The notes under the pieces: generated by a model
The model's input: only the letters and a program-made list of their open reading frames with translations
What the model was told of the DNA's origin: nothing
Database searches by the model: none
Part shown: positions 16,165 through 24,251 of the stretch, one piece after another
Numbering within the stretch: position 1 is the first letter of the stretch
Layout: each line of letters opens with the position of its first letter
Translations under genes and position numbers: made by a program
Origin: Haloarcula litorea
GTDB taxonomy: Archaea > Halobacteriota > Halobacteria > Halobacteriales > Haloarculaceae
NCBI RefSeq assembly: GCF_029338195.1
Contig: NZ_CP119779.1
Span: forward strand, 310,001 to 374,000
Direction: 5' to 3'
Length of the DNA stretch: 64,000 bases

Positions 16165-18678
16165 ATGACCGACGAGGGTCGCGTCCGGGTGCTCCACGTC
16201 GACGACGACCCGGAGTTCGCGGACGTCACCGCGATGCACCTGGAGCGGGTCGACGACGACATCACCGTCGAGACGGAGACGAGCGCGCGCGACGGACTCG
16301 AACGCCTCCGGGCGGAGGCGTTCGACTGCGTCGTCAGCGATCACGATATGCCGGGGATGGACGGCCTGGACTTTCTGCGGGCGGTCCGCGAGGAGTTCGG
16401 CGACCTCCCGTTCGTCCTGTTCACCGGGAAGGGGAACGAGGAGATCGCCAGCGACGCCATCTCCGCCGGCGTCACGGAGTACCTCCAGAAGGACGTCGGG
16501 GCCGACCAGTTTCCGGTCCTCGCCAATCGGATCCAGCGGGCGGTCGGCGAGCGGCGCGCGAAGGCGGCCCTCGAGGAGTCCGAGCGACAGCTGTCGACGC
16601 TCATCTCGAACCTCCCGGGGATCGTCTATCGGGCCAGAAACGAGCGGGGCTGGCCGATGGAGTTCGTCAGCGGCGACGCGGAGGGTCTCGTCGGCTACGA
16701 GGCGGACGCCATCGAGTCGGGCGACGTCGCCTGGGGCGATCTCATCCTGGCGTCGGAACAGGACCGGCTCTGGGACCGGGTCCAGACCTGCGTGGCCGCC
16801 GGCGAACCGTTCGAGGTGACGTACCGGATAGAGACCGCGGACGGGACGGTCCGGTGGCTCTGGGAGCGGGGACGAGTGGTCGGCGTGGACGAGGGCGTGG
16901 AGATACTCGAGGGGTTCATCACGGACGTCACCGCCCGCAAGGAACGCGAGCGCGAACTCGAACGGGAGCGGGAGTTCACCGAGGGCCTGATGGACGCCAT
17001 CGACGACGCCTTCTACGTCGTCGACACGACCGGCGCGTTCGTCCGCTGGAACGACACCGTCACCGAGGTGACCGGCTACAGCGACGGCGAGATCGCCGCG
17101 ATGTCGGCCTACGACCTGGTCCCGGAGGCGTACCACGACCGGGTCGACGACGCCATCGCCGAGACGGTCACGGCCGGGCAGGGGACGGTCGAGCTCCCGA
17201 TCGAGACGAGCGACGGCGACCGCGTCCGCTTCGAGTTCCGCGGCGGCCGGGTCGAGGACACCGACGGCGACCTCCTCGGCGTCGCCGGCATCGCACGGGA
17301 CATCAGCGACCGCAAGACCCGCGAGCGGAAGCTGGAACAGTACGAGACGCTGGTGGAGAACGTCGGCGACCCGATGTACGTCCTCGATACGGACGGGACC
17401 GTCCGGATGGCAAACGAGGCGATGGCCGACCACCTGGGCTGTGATCGGGGGACGATCGTCGGCAGCGACCCGACGGAGTTCATGCCCGCGGAGGACGTCG
17501 AGCGCGTGAGCGAGGTCATCAGGACGCTGCTCTCGGAGCCCGACGAGACGTGGCGGACCGTCGAGATGCGGACCGTCGACACCGACGGCGAGGTCACGAC
17601 CACCGAGAACAAGGTCGCCCCGCTGGTCGACGAGGGGGAGTTCACCGGCTCCGTCGGCGTCATCCGGGACGTCACCGAGCGCAAGCTCCGGGAGCGAGAG
17701 CTCGAACGCTACGAGACCATCGTCGAGGCCGTCGGCGACCCGGTCTACTCGCTGGACGACGAGGGCGTGTTCACCTACGTCAACGAGGCCATCGAGCCGA
17801 TGACCGGCTACAGCCCCGACGACCTCGTCGGCGAACACATCGGGACCATCATGACCGACGACGGGATCGAGGCGGGCGAACAGCTCATCCGCGACCTGCT
17901 CGACGACCCCGAGGCCGACAGCGGGACGATCGAGATGGACGTCGTGACCCGCGACGGGCGACAGATCCCCTCGGAGAACAACATCGCACTCCTGCCGACG
18001 GCGGACGGCGAGTTCACCGGAACCGCCGGCGTCATCCGCGACATCGCCGAGCGCAAGGAGCGCGAGCGCCGCCTCTCGGAGTTCGCCAGCGTCGTGAGCC
18101 ACGACCTCAGGAACCCCCTCAACGTCGTCCAGGGCCGCGTCACGCTCGCACGGGAGACCGGCGACGTCGACCACCTCGCGGACGCCGCGGCGGCCGCCGA
18201 GCGGATGGAGCGGCTGATCGACGACCTGCTGACGCTGGCGCGCGAGGGCGAGACGGTCGGGACCCTCGACGAGGTCGACCTCGCCACCACCGCGGAGCGG
18301 GCGTGGGCCGGCGTCGACACCGGGGCGGCGACGCTGTCCGTCGAGTCGACGGCCACCGTCGAGGCGGACGCGCCGCGGCTCCGCGAACTGTTCGAGAACC
18401 TCGTTCGCAACGCCGTCGAGCACGGACCCGACGACGTGACCGTCACCGTCGGGGCGGACGACACCGGCTTCTACGTCGCCGACGACGGGCCGGGCGTCCC
18501 GGCCGAGGACCGCGACCGCGTGTTCGACCGCGGGTACACGACGAGTCAGTCCGGCACCGGGTTCGGGCTGGCGATCGTCGAGGACATCGCCGACGCCCAC
18601 GGCTGGACGGTGTCGGTCGAGGAGAGCGAGTCCGGCGGCGCGCGGTTCGCGTTCACGACGACTCCGGACGCCCGCTGA
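16165..18678 (+). CDS. Receiver-first multi-PAS histidine kinase
   Basis: The soluble protein has 837 residues. An N-terminal response-regulator receiver comes first (phospho-acceptor Asp59 in VVSDHDM, conserved Lys in YLQKD). Four PAS domains follow at about 140-255, 270-385, 390-505 and 510-630, each ending in the DxxxRK-E-R-E linker. A HisKA/HATPase module closes the protein, with the phosphorylated His in VVSHDLRNPLN and the ATP lid DDGPGVPAEDR...GTGFGLAIV. There are no membrane helices, so the signal is intracellular (redox, light or a small molecule) or comes from another kinase that phosphorylates the receiver. The 3' end overlaps the convergent TVP38-like gene by 26 bases. Confidence 0.9.
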   Translation: MTDEGRVRVLHVDDDPEFADVTAMHLERVDDDITVETETSARDGLERLRAEAFDCVVSDHDMPGMDGLDFLRAVREEFGDLPFVLFTGKGNEEIASDAISAGVTEYLQKDVGADQFPVLANRIQRAVGERRAKAALEESERQLSTLISNLPGIVYRARNERGWPMEFVSGDAEGLVGYEADAIESGDVAWGDLILASEQDRLWDRVQTCVAAGEPFEVTYRIETADGTVRWLWERGRVVGVDEGVEILEGFITDVTARKERERELEREREFTEGLMDAIDDAFYVVDTTGAFVRWNDTVTEVTGYSDGEIAAMSAYDLVPEAYHDRVDDAIAETVTAGQGTVELPIETSDGDRVRFEFRGGRVEDTDGDLLGVAGIARDISDRKTRERKLEQYETLVENVGDPMYVLDTDGTVRMANEAMADHLGCDRGTIVGSDPTEFMPAEDVERVSEVIRTLLSEPDETWRTVEMRTVDTDGEVTTTENKVAPLVDEGEFTGSVGVIRDVTERKLRERELERYETIVEAVGDPVYSLDDEGVFTYVNEAIEPMTGYSPDDLVGEHIGTIMTDDGIEAGEQLIRDLLDDPEADSGTIEMDVVTRDGRQIPSENNIALLPTADGEFTGTAGVIRDIAERKERERRLSEFASVVSHDLRNPLNVVQGRVTLARETGDVDHLADAAAAAERMERLIDDLLTLAREGETVGTLDEVDLATTAERAWAGVDTGAATLSVESTATVEADAPRLRELFENLVRNAVEHGPDDVTVTVGADDTGFYVADDGPGVPAEDRDRVFDRGYTTSQSGTGFGLAIVEDIADAHGWTVSVEESESGGARFAFTTTPDAR

Positions 18679-19315
18679 CGTGGCGGTAGGCCGGCCCGGC
18701 GAGCACCAGCACCGCGACCGCCCCGAGCAACACCAGCAGCTGCGGGAGCGCGTCGATGGAGAGTCCCGACAGCGTCAGCGACCGCATCGACGCGCCGGCG
18801 ATCACCTCGACGACGACCCAGGGGATCTCGCCGACGAACGTCCCGACGACGAACGACCGCGTCGAGACGCCGGCGAAGCCGGCCCCGTAGGAGACCGGAT
18901 CGGCCGGCACCGGCGACAGCCGGGCGGCCAGCACGCCCCGCGTCTCGCCGGTCACCTCGATGACCCGCCGTCCGGACTCGCCGAGCCAGCCGAACATCCC
19001 GCCCTGCTCGCCGGCCTCGCGGGCGAAGCGATAGGGGATGAGGCAGGTGACCAGCGCGCCCATCAGCGCCACGGGGATGCCGTACTCGACGCCGAGGACG
19101 AAGCCGACGAACGCCGACAGCGGCATCGTCGGCCACGCGAACAGCGGCCGGATCAGGTAGAGGGCGACGATGAGCGCCGCGAGGTACACGGGGTGCGAGG
19201 CGAGGTGCAGCGCCTCGCGGATGAGCGTCGCCGGCGAGAGGACGAGCGCCGCCGCGCCCAGCACCGCCACGAGCGCGGCCGAGCCGAGCACCTGCCGCTT
19301 GGCGAGCCGGTCCAT
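18653..19315 (-). CDS. TVP38/TMEM64 (VTT/DedA-like) membrane protein
   Basis: The protein has 220 residues with about six hydrophobic segments. The VTT-domain core is visible: PTMPLSAFVGFVLGVEYG near residues 61-78, and ARLSPVPADPVSYGAGFAGV near 130-149, corresponding to the re-entrant loops of DedA/TVP38 proteins. Members act as lipid scramblases or proton-coupled small-solute transporters. The archaeal role is unknown. The gene converges on the receiver-kinase gene with a 26-base 3' overlap and is probably a single-gene transcript. Confidence 0.8.
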   Translation of the reverse strand: MDRLAKRQVLGSAALVAVLGAAALVLSPATLIREALHLASHPVYLAALIVALYLIRPLFAWPTMPLSAFVGFVLGVEYGIPVALMGALVTCLIPYRFAREAGEQGGMFGWLGESGRRVIEVTGETRGVLAARLSPVPADPVSYGAGFAGVSTRSFVVGTFVGEIPWVVVEVIAGASMRSLTLSGLSIDALPQLLVLLGAVAVLVLAGPAYRHVSGRPESS

Positions 19316-19370
19316 CTGTCCGTGAGAGGGTCAGCGACCGACAAACCTCTTGTGGTCGTCGCGGAAAGCG

Positions 19371-19377
19371 TTAATCC
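19371..19377 (+). promoter_or_regulatory. TATA-like box for the 19400 gene
   Basis: TTAATCC lies about 27 nt before the GTG at 19400, which fits leaderless transcription and decides that start. Confidence 0.45.
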
Positions 19378-19399
19378 GCTCGCCCGCGAGACGACGACC

Positions 19400-19768
19400 G
19401 TGGCCGACACCGACCGTGACCCCGTCGAACTCGGGGTCGAGTTGCTCGCCCACCTCGAACACGAGGAACTCACGGTCGCGGACGCCCTCGACCGCATCGA
19501 GACGGTGACGACCACCCCCAGCGTCCAGCGGTCGATCCTCGACACCGCGGTGATGCGGGGGGTCGTCGAGCGCGAGGACGGCCGTATCCGCCCCACTTCG
19601 GGCGGGACCTACGTGCGCTTCGACGCCGACGTGGTCGTCCGGGAGGGCGAGTTCGCCTGCGAGCGCTGCGGCGCGAGCATCTCGACCGGGCACTTCGTCC
19701 AGTTCGACGGCGGCGAACTGGGGCCGTTCGGCTCGACGTGCGTGCGGAAGGTACTGGGGAGAGAGTAG
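19400..19768 (+). CDS. Conserved haloarchaeal protein, DUF5830-like
   Basis: The protein has 122 residues from a GTG at the predicted transcript start. The first two thirds look like a winged-helix (VQRSILDTAVMRGVVEREDG, then IRPTSGGTYVRF). The end carries one CERCG knuckle and a later single Cys in GSTCVRKV, together a possible zinc site. I recall this layout as the haloarchaeal DUF5830 family, which has no known function. The upstream in-frame extension is antisense to the TVP38-like gene and was left out. A DNA-binding role is plausible but not shown. Confidence 0.65.
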   Translation: MADTDRDPVELGVELLAHLEHEELTVADALDRIETVTTTPSVQRSILDTAVMRGVVEREDGRIRPTSGGTYVRFDADVVVREGEFACERCGASISTGHFVQFDGGELGPFGSTCVRKVLGRE

Positions 19769-19811
19769 CGTGACTCCGACCGGCGGGGAAGCCACGGGAC
19801 CGACGCCCGTG

Positions 19812-20837
19812 TCACAGCCGGTGCCGGAGCTCCTCGATGAGCTTCTCGATCGTCTGTTCCTGCTGTTGGAGCTGCTCGCGCTGCCGTTCGAGCTGTTCCC
19901 CCTGTCGTTCGAGTTGGTCGCTCTGTCGCTCGACGGCGGCGGTGAGTTCCGTCACCTGCTCTCGCAGGGCCGCGACGTCGTCGCGGCCGCCCGTCGAGAT
20001 CTCGTCGGGTCCGCGCTGGCTCGCTCCCTCGCTCGCGGACGCCGCCCGGGACCCGTCGGTCGTCGCCGCCGCGGCGGTGGTGGGCTCCTGCTTGGCACCC
20101 TCGTCGGCGGTCTCGGCCGCCTCGTCGCCGCCGACCAGCGGGTCGATGCCGGACTCCAGTCCCAGTCGGTCGTCGCCGCCGTCCTCGTCGCCGTCCTCGT
20201 CGACACCGACGGCCTCGTTGAGTTCGGCCAGCGAGTCGACGTCGTGGAAGGAAAACAGCGCGCCTTCGAGGGTCTTGCGGACGGTCTTGGCCTGCTCGGA
20301 CGGGGCCTTGATCCGTTCCGGTCGGCCGTCGACGGAGAGGACCACCGACGTCGCGACGCTGCCCTCCTCGAACTCCAGTCCGGTGACGGCGTCGTAGGGG
20401 TAGGTCTCGTGGTCGGCGTCCCACGTGACGTTGCCGAGGTGTTTGAGCAGGCGTCGCTCGGTCACGACCAGCGTGAGCTCGCTGAACCGGAAGACGCCGG
20501 CGACGGTCTCCTCCCCGTCGACGACGCCGGCGACGCGGAGGTGCCCTTCGACGATCCGTTTCAGGACGGGGTCGGCCCGGTCGTTCGGGACGGACAGTTC
20601 CAGTTTCTGGTCGTCGTAGGTCAGCCGCAGCGTCGTCTTGCGCCGCCCCTCGCCGACCTCCAGCCGCTCGAAGTCGTGCGGATAGCTCTCGACCGTCTCG
20701 TCGCTGAGCAGCCCCTCGCCGCGGTAGACGAGCGTCCGGGTCCGCGTGAGACAGAGCGTGTCCTCGTCGCCGAGGTTGACGACGGCCCGAACCTCCTCGT
20801 CCCCGAGTTCCTGCTGGACGAGGTCTGGTATCTCCAT
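19812..20837 (-). CDS. DUF7115-like protein with PH-like domains and C-terminal coiled coil
   Basis: The protein has 341 residues. The N-terminal 190 or so appear to be two tandem beta-rich modules with repeated pattern (TLVYRGEGLLSDETVESYPHD and LTLVVTERRLLKHLGNVTWD), suggestive of PH-like domains. An acidic, Ala/Thr-rich linker follows. The last 45 residues form a regular heptad coiled coil (QLERQGEQLERQREQLQQQ). I recall the family as DUF7115 from haloarchaea, with no known role. The ATG at 20837 is chosen because a TATA box lies about 27 nt upstream; the frame is open for another 54 codons but reaches into the tRNA gene. Confidence 0.65.
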   Translation of the reverse strand: MEIPDLVQQELGDEEVRAVVNLGDEDTLCLTRTRTLVYRGEGLLSDETVESYPHDFERLEVGEGRRKTTLRLTYDDQKLELSVPNDRADPVLKRIVEGHLRVAGVVDGEETVAGVFRFSELTLVVTERRLLKHLGNVTWDADHETYPYDAVTGLEFEEGSVATSVVLSVDGRPERIKAPSEQAKTVRKTLEGALFSFHDVDSLAELNEAVGVDEDGDEDGGDDRLGLESGIDPLVGGDEAAETADEGAKQEPTTAAAATTDGSRAASASEGASQRGPDEISTGGRDDVAALREQVTELTAAVERQSDQLERQGEQLERQREQLQQQEQTIEKLIEELRHRL

Positions 20838-20861
20838 ACCGAGTGCATCCCCGCGGTGTGG

Positions 20862-20869
20862 CTTAAATC
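20862..20869 (-). promoter_or_regulatory. TATA box for the DUF7115-like gene
   Basis: On the minus strand the element reads GATTTAAG, about 28 nt before the ATG at 20837. The gene is therefore probably leaderless. Confidence 0.55.
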
Positions 20870-20870
20870 C

Positions 20871-20906
20871 GTGGGTCGGCCCCACGGGACCGTGGGACGG
20901 CCCCAC
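20871..20906. repeat. Two 15-bp imperfect palindromes, 21 bp apart
   Basis: GTGGGTCGGCCCCAC (20871-20885) and GTGGGACGGCCCCAC (20892-20906) differ at one base and start exactly 21 bases apart. Each has GTGGG...CCCAC dyad arms. They abut the TATA box of the DUF7115-like gene and lie about 60 bases before tRNA-Met, so they could be a two-site operator for either. Confidence 0.6.
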
Positions 20907-20966
20907 AGTCCAGCGAGAGATGGGAACCTTCAAGACGGCGAGTAGCCAACGCTTGGATGCACCCGC

Positions 20967-21107
20967 GCCCGGGTGGCTTAGCTGGACATAGCGCCGCACT
21001 CATAGGGTCTCACGACTCATGCGGCAGTCTCGTATGACGCTGGGGCGCTCGTCACGCCCCGGACCTGGGTCATGCGGAGATCGAGGGTTCGGAGCCCTCC
21101 CCGGGCA
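20967..21107 (+). tRNA. Elongator tRNA-Met (CAT) with a 67-nt intron
   Basis: The acceptor stem is GCCCGGG/CCCGGGC with discriminator A107 (21107) and no encoded CCA. The T arm is GAGGG-TTCGGAG-CCCTC. The anticodon stem CCGCA/TGCGG closes a loop CTCATAA only after removal of 21005-21071. The splice sites fit a bulge-helix-bulge: central helix CTCA/TGGG, bulges TA^G and TC^A, inner helix GGTC/GACC, with cuts after 21004 and 21071. This is the canonical 37/38 position. The mature tRNA is 74 nt. Haloarchaeal elongator tRNA-Met is known to carry an intron. The intron itself contains a GGGGCG/CGCCCC hairpin at 21042-21060. Confidence 0.93.
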
Positions 21108-21108
21108 C

Positions 21109-21112
21109 TTTT
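21109..21112 (+). terminator. T4 tract after tRNA-Met
   Basis: Four T residues begin two bases after the mature 3' end and are the likely termination signal for the tRNA transcript. Confidence 0.4.
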
Positions 21113-21252
21113 GCAGGAGTCGCGATCGAGACGAGTGGTGACGCCGCGAGCCGCCGGTCGCGACGGGACCCCACCGGCCGTTCCCCGAAGCGACGGTCCC
21201 CGGTGGACCGCGCCGCGGCCACAGCGTCCCGAGCCGCGGTCTCAGAAGAGAC

Positions 21253-21258
21253 TTATAT
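21253..21258 (+). promoter_or_regulatory. TATA box for the GH26-like gene
   Basis: TTATAT lies about 27 nt before the GTG at 21282 and is one of the clearest TATA elements in the window. It fixes the start at the GTG just before the twin-arginine motif. Confidence 0.65.
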
Positions 21259-21281
21259 CCAGAAGTGACAATCATACTATA

Positions 21282-22505
21282 GTGCAGCGCCGCAGTTTCC
21301 TCACGGCCGCCGGGGCAGCGGGAGTCAGCCTCGGGCTCGCCGGATGTGAGGGGTTGGTCGGCGACGGGGCGGACACACCGACGTCGACGACCGCGTCGAC
21401 GGACACGCCGACAGACACCCCGGTCGACCTGCCGTCGGAGTGGGCGTCGCCGAACATGGGGATGTGGGGATGGACGGCCCGGAGCGTCGCGTACGCAGCC
21501 GATCAGCTCGGTGTCGAGGTCCAACTCGCCGCCATCGGCCAGGGTGGACAGACGTGGGACAGGATAACGAACTGGCGGCGGTTCAGGGGCTTCGACGAGT
21601 GGGTTCGGAACGGCGAGAACCGCTGGTACCTCCCCCACGCCCCGCTCGTGGTCGGGGCCGAAGTCACCGCGGAGGACCGCGAGCCGACCGACCGCGAACG
21701 GCGCGAGGCCTGGCGGCGCGCTGCCGACGGGGCGTTCGACGACAAGTGGCGACGGTTCGCCGAAACGTTCGCCGATCGGGGGTTCGACCACACGAACTGC
21801 ATCCTCAGGCTCAGCAACGAGTTCACCGGCGGCTTTCACAAACACGGGACGTTCAACACCGACGGCGAGATGGTCGTCCCCCCCGCCGACTTCGTCGAGA
21901 CGTATCGGCGGACGGTCGAGATCATCCGGTCGGAGATGGGGCCAGTCCACACGGTCTGGGCACCGACGCTGGGCCGAGACGTCGCGGACACGAAGGCGAA
22001 CTATCCGGGGCGAGACTACGCGGTGCTGGGGGTGGACGTCTACGACGACGGGCTGGCGTACGGGTCGCCGAAGTTCGCTCCGGACGGTATCGATTACCAC
22101 CGGGCGCTCGCGAGAGGGAACACACGGAACGTCCGGCGGGTCCGGGAGTTCGTCTGGAACAGACGCGTGCTCGCCGGTCGGAGACAGGACTCGCCCGGGT
22201 TCGGGCTGAACGACCTCGCCGAGATGCAGTCGGAACACGACGCGCCCGTCTGCATCCCGGAGTGGGGGCTTCGGTGGCGAGAGAGCGGGTACGGCGGGCA
22301 GGACAACCCCTATTTCGTCCGGAAGATGTGGGAGTGGATGAACGACCACGAGGCCGTGTTCCACTCGTATTTCAACCACGCCGACTCGGCCGGCTCGGTC
22401 CAGATCGCACCGCCGAGTCACGATATCCCGAAGGCCCGCAGAGCGTTCAAATCGACGTTCGGATCCGTGGGGGCACACCCGATGCCGCGGATGCGGAGAC
22501 GGTGA
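21282..22505 (+). CDS. Secreted GH26-like glycoside hydrolase, Tat lipoprotein
   Basis: The protein has 407 residues. QRRSFLTAAG at residues 2-11 is a twin-arginine signal, and the lipobox LAGC ends in Cys22, so the mature enzyme should be a lipid-anchored exoprotein. A Thr/Asp/Pro linker (31-50) precedes the catalytic domain. The two expected acids of a clan A GH26-type barrel are visible: Glu180 in LRLSNEFTGGF (acid/base) and Glu327 in VCIPEWGLRW (nucleophile). GH26 enzymes cut beta-mannans or related polysaccharides. The real substrate is uncertain. The gene stands alone directly downstream of tRNA-Met, with no sugar transporter next to it, so it may be an acquired gene. Confidence 0.8.
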   Translation: MQRRSFLTAAGAAGVSLGLAGCEGLVGDGADTPTSTTASTDTPTDTPVDLPSEWASPNMGMWGWTARSVAYAADQLGVEVQLAAIGQGGQTWDRITNWRRFRGFDEWVRNGENRWYLPHAPLVVGAEVTAEDREPTDRERREAWRRAADGAFDDKWRRFAETFADRGFDHTNCILRLSNEFTGGFHKHGTFNTDGEMVVPPADFVETYRRTVEIIRSEMGPVHTVWAPTLGRDVADTKANYPGRDYAVLGVDVYDDGLAYGSPKFAPDGIDYHRALARGNTRNVRRVREFVWNRRVLAGRRQDSPGFGLNDLAEMQSEHDAPVCIPEWGLRWRESGYGGQDNPYFVRKMWEWMNDHEAVFHSYFNHADSAGSVQIAPPSHDIPKARRAFKSTFGSVGAHPMPRMRRR

Positions 22506-22702
22506 CGGAGCCCGGTGAGCCGGTGCCCGTGGACCGCCGCCGAGCGGTGACACGGGCCACCGAGGGTCCAGTTCGTGGGCCGGGCGAGGAACGGAGCACG
22601 GCCCCGGTCCGGCGACGTGGAACACCCGCGGGACCGAGGCCACGCGACGGTACGAGGGTCCGCCACCTGACCCCAGCGCCGAACCAGTTCGCCCCGTCGT
22701 CC

Positions 22703-23086
22703 CTACAGCTCGCTGGCGGTGCTGACGTGCAGTCCGACGAACCGCCAGTCCCCGTCGCGTCGTTCGAGCGTCCCGCTCCAGCGTGTGTCGAACGACCGGC
22801 GCTCGCCGTCGGCGTCCGTCCACGCCAGTTCCACCCGGTCGCTGAACCACGCGTGGTCCCCGCGTTCGGTGAGCCGCAGGGCGCGGCTCTCGACGGTCCA
22901 GTCGCTCGTCGAGGCCGTCTGGTCCCGCAGCCCGGACTGGACGGCGTCGGAGCCGACGAGCGTCTCCGAGACGCCGAACTTCACGATCGGGTCGTCGGCC
23001 GGCCGGTCCTCGGCGACGAAGCTGTCCAGCGGCGCACCGTGGCGCAGGGAGTCGTAGTAGTCGGTGACCGTGGCTCTCGCGTCCAT
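22703..23086 (-). CDS. NTF2/SnoaL-like protein
   Basis: The protein has 127 residues from the ATG at 23086; the frame opens five codons earlier. The cone-shaped alpha+beta barrel of the NTF2-like superfamily is suggested by DARATVTDYYDSLRHG at the N-terminus, GVSETLVGSDAVQSGLRD in the middle, and a final strand pair with RRDGDWRFVGLHVS. Such proteins are small isomerases, hydrolases or ligand binders. No catalytic set can be assigned. It is divergent from the zinc dehydrogenase gene 73 bases away, and the two could share regulation. Confidence 0.72.
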   Translation of the reverse strand: MDARATVTDYYDSLRHGAPLDSFVAEDRPADDPIVKFGVSETLVGSDAVQSGLRDQTASTSDWTVESRALRLTERGDHAWFSDRVELAWTDADGERRSFDTRWSGTLERRDGDWRFVGLHVSTASEL

Positions 23087-23159
23087 AGGGTCGCTTACCA
23101 CCCGAGGGCCTTACGACTGTGGGCCAACGGTTTTGCGGAGGGCCTCCCAACGAGGGGGT

Positions 23160-24200
23160 ATGCGCGCCGCAGTCTACCGCGGTCCAGGTGAGATCGCCGT
23201 CGAAGAGGTCCCGAAGCCGGAAGTCGAGTCGCCGACCGACGCCGTGGTCCGGGTGACACACACGGCCGTCTGCGGGTCCGACCTGTGGTTCTACCGCGGG
23301 GACAGCGACCGCGAGGAAGGGTCCCGCGTCGGCCACGAACCGATGGGCATCGTCGAGGCGGTCGGCGACGACGTCCGTTCGGTCGAGCCGGGAGACAGGG
23401 TGTTCGCGCCGTTCGTCATCAGTTGCGGTTCCTGTGAGTTCTGTCGGAAGGGGCTCCACACGTCCTGCGTGAACGGCGACTCCTGGGGCGGCGACAACGG
23501 CGGCGGCCAGGGCGAGTACGTCCGGGCGACACAGGCCGACGGCACGCTCGTCCGGGTCCCGGACCGCCACGCCGACGACGAGGACACCCTCGAAGCGATC
23601 CTGCCGCTGACCGACGTGATGGGGACGGGCCACCACGCGGCGGTCAGCGCGGGCGTCGGCGAGGGCGACACCTGTATCGTCGTCGGCGACGGCGCGGTCG
23701 GGCTCTGTGGCGTGCTCGCGGCCCGACGCCTCGGGGCCGAGCGCATCGTCGCGATGGGCCACCACGAGGACCGCCTCGAACTGGCCGAAGAGTTCGGCGC
23801 GACCGAGACCGTCGCCGCCCGCGGCGAGGCGGCCGTCGAGCGAGCCACGGACCTCACCCACGGCGGCGCGAACCACGTGCTGGAGTGTGTCGGCGCGGCG
23901 TCGGCGATGGACACCGCCGTCGACGTCTGCCGGCCCGGCGGCACCGTCGGCTACGTCGGCGTCCCCCACGGCGTCGACGACGAGGGGCTGGACGTGTTCT
24001 CGATGTTCGGCGACAACGTCGCGCTGAACGGCGGGGTCGCGCCGGTCCGGGCCTACGCCGAGGAGCTGCTGTCGGACGTGCTCCAGGGGACACTCGATCC
24101 CTCGCCCATCTTCACGAAGACCGTCGACCTCGACGGGGTCCCCGAGGGCTACCGCGCGATGGACGAACGCGAGGCGATCAAGGTTCTCGTCAAGCCCTAG
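23160..24200 (+). CDS. Zinc-dependent alcohol/polyol dehydrogenase (MDR family)
   Basis: The protein has 346 residues. It is a medium-chain dehydrogenase with catalytic zinc ligands Cys38 (VCGSD), His59 and Glu60 (VGHEP). A complete structural zinc lobe Cys89, Cys92, Cys95 and Cys103 is present. The NAD(P)-binding fold begins CIVVGDGAVGLCGV near residue 170. The sequence looks like the threonine/sorbitol-dehydrogenase-like branch of MDR enzymes, common in haloarchaea. The exact alcohol is not predictable. The ATG lies 6 bases after a purine-rich CGAGGGGG. The GlpA-like gene follows 51 bases later on the same strand. Confidence 0.85.
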   Translation: MRAAVYRGPGEIAVEEVPKPEVESPTDAVVRVTHTAVCGSDLWFYRGDSDREEGSRVGHEPMGIVEAVGDDVRSVEPGDRVFAPFVISCGSCEFCRKGLHTSCVNGDSWGGDNGGGQGEYVRATQADGTLVRVPDRHADDEDTLEAILPLTDVMGTGHHAAVSAGVGEGDTCIVVGDGAVGLCGVLAARRLGAERIVAMGHHEDRLELAEEFGATETVAARGEAAVERATDLTHGGANHVLECVGAASAMDTAVDVCRPGGTVGYVGVPHGVDDEGLDVFSMFGDNVALNGGVAPVRAYAEELLSDVLQGTLDPSPIFTKTVDLDGVPEGYRAMDEREAIKVLVKP

Positions 24201-24251
24201 CCCGCACGGAGCGGGCGGAGGGTACAGGTGTCTGGAGACCAACTAGTGGTG

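Noticed and set aside
20967-22505. Integrated element at tRNA-Met
   Set aside because: I found no repeat of the tRNA 3' end downstream, no integrase and no change of coding style beyond the single GH26-type gene.
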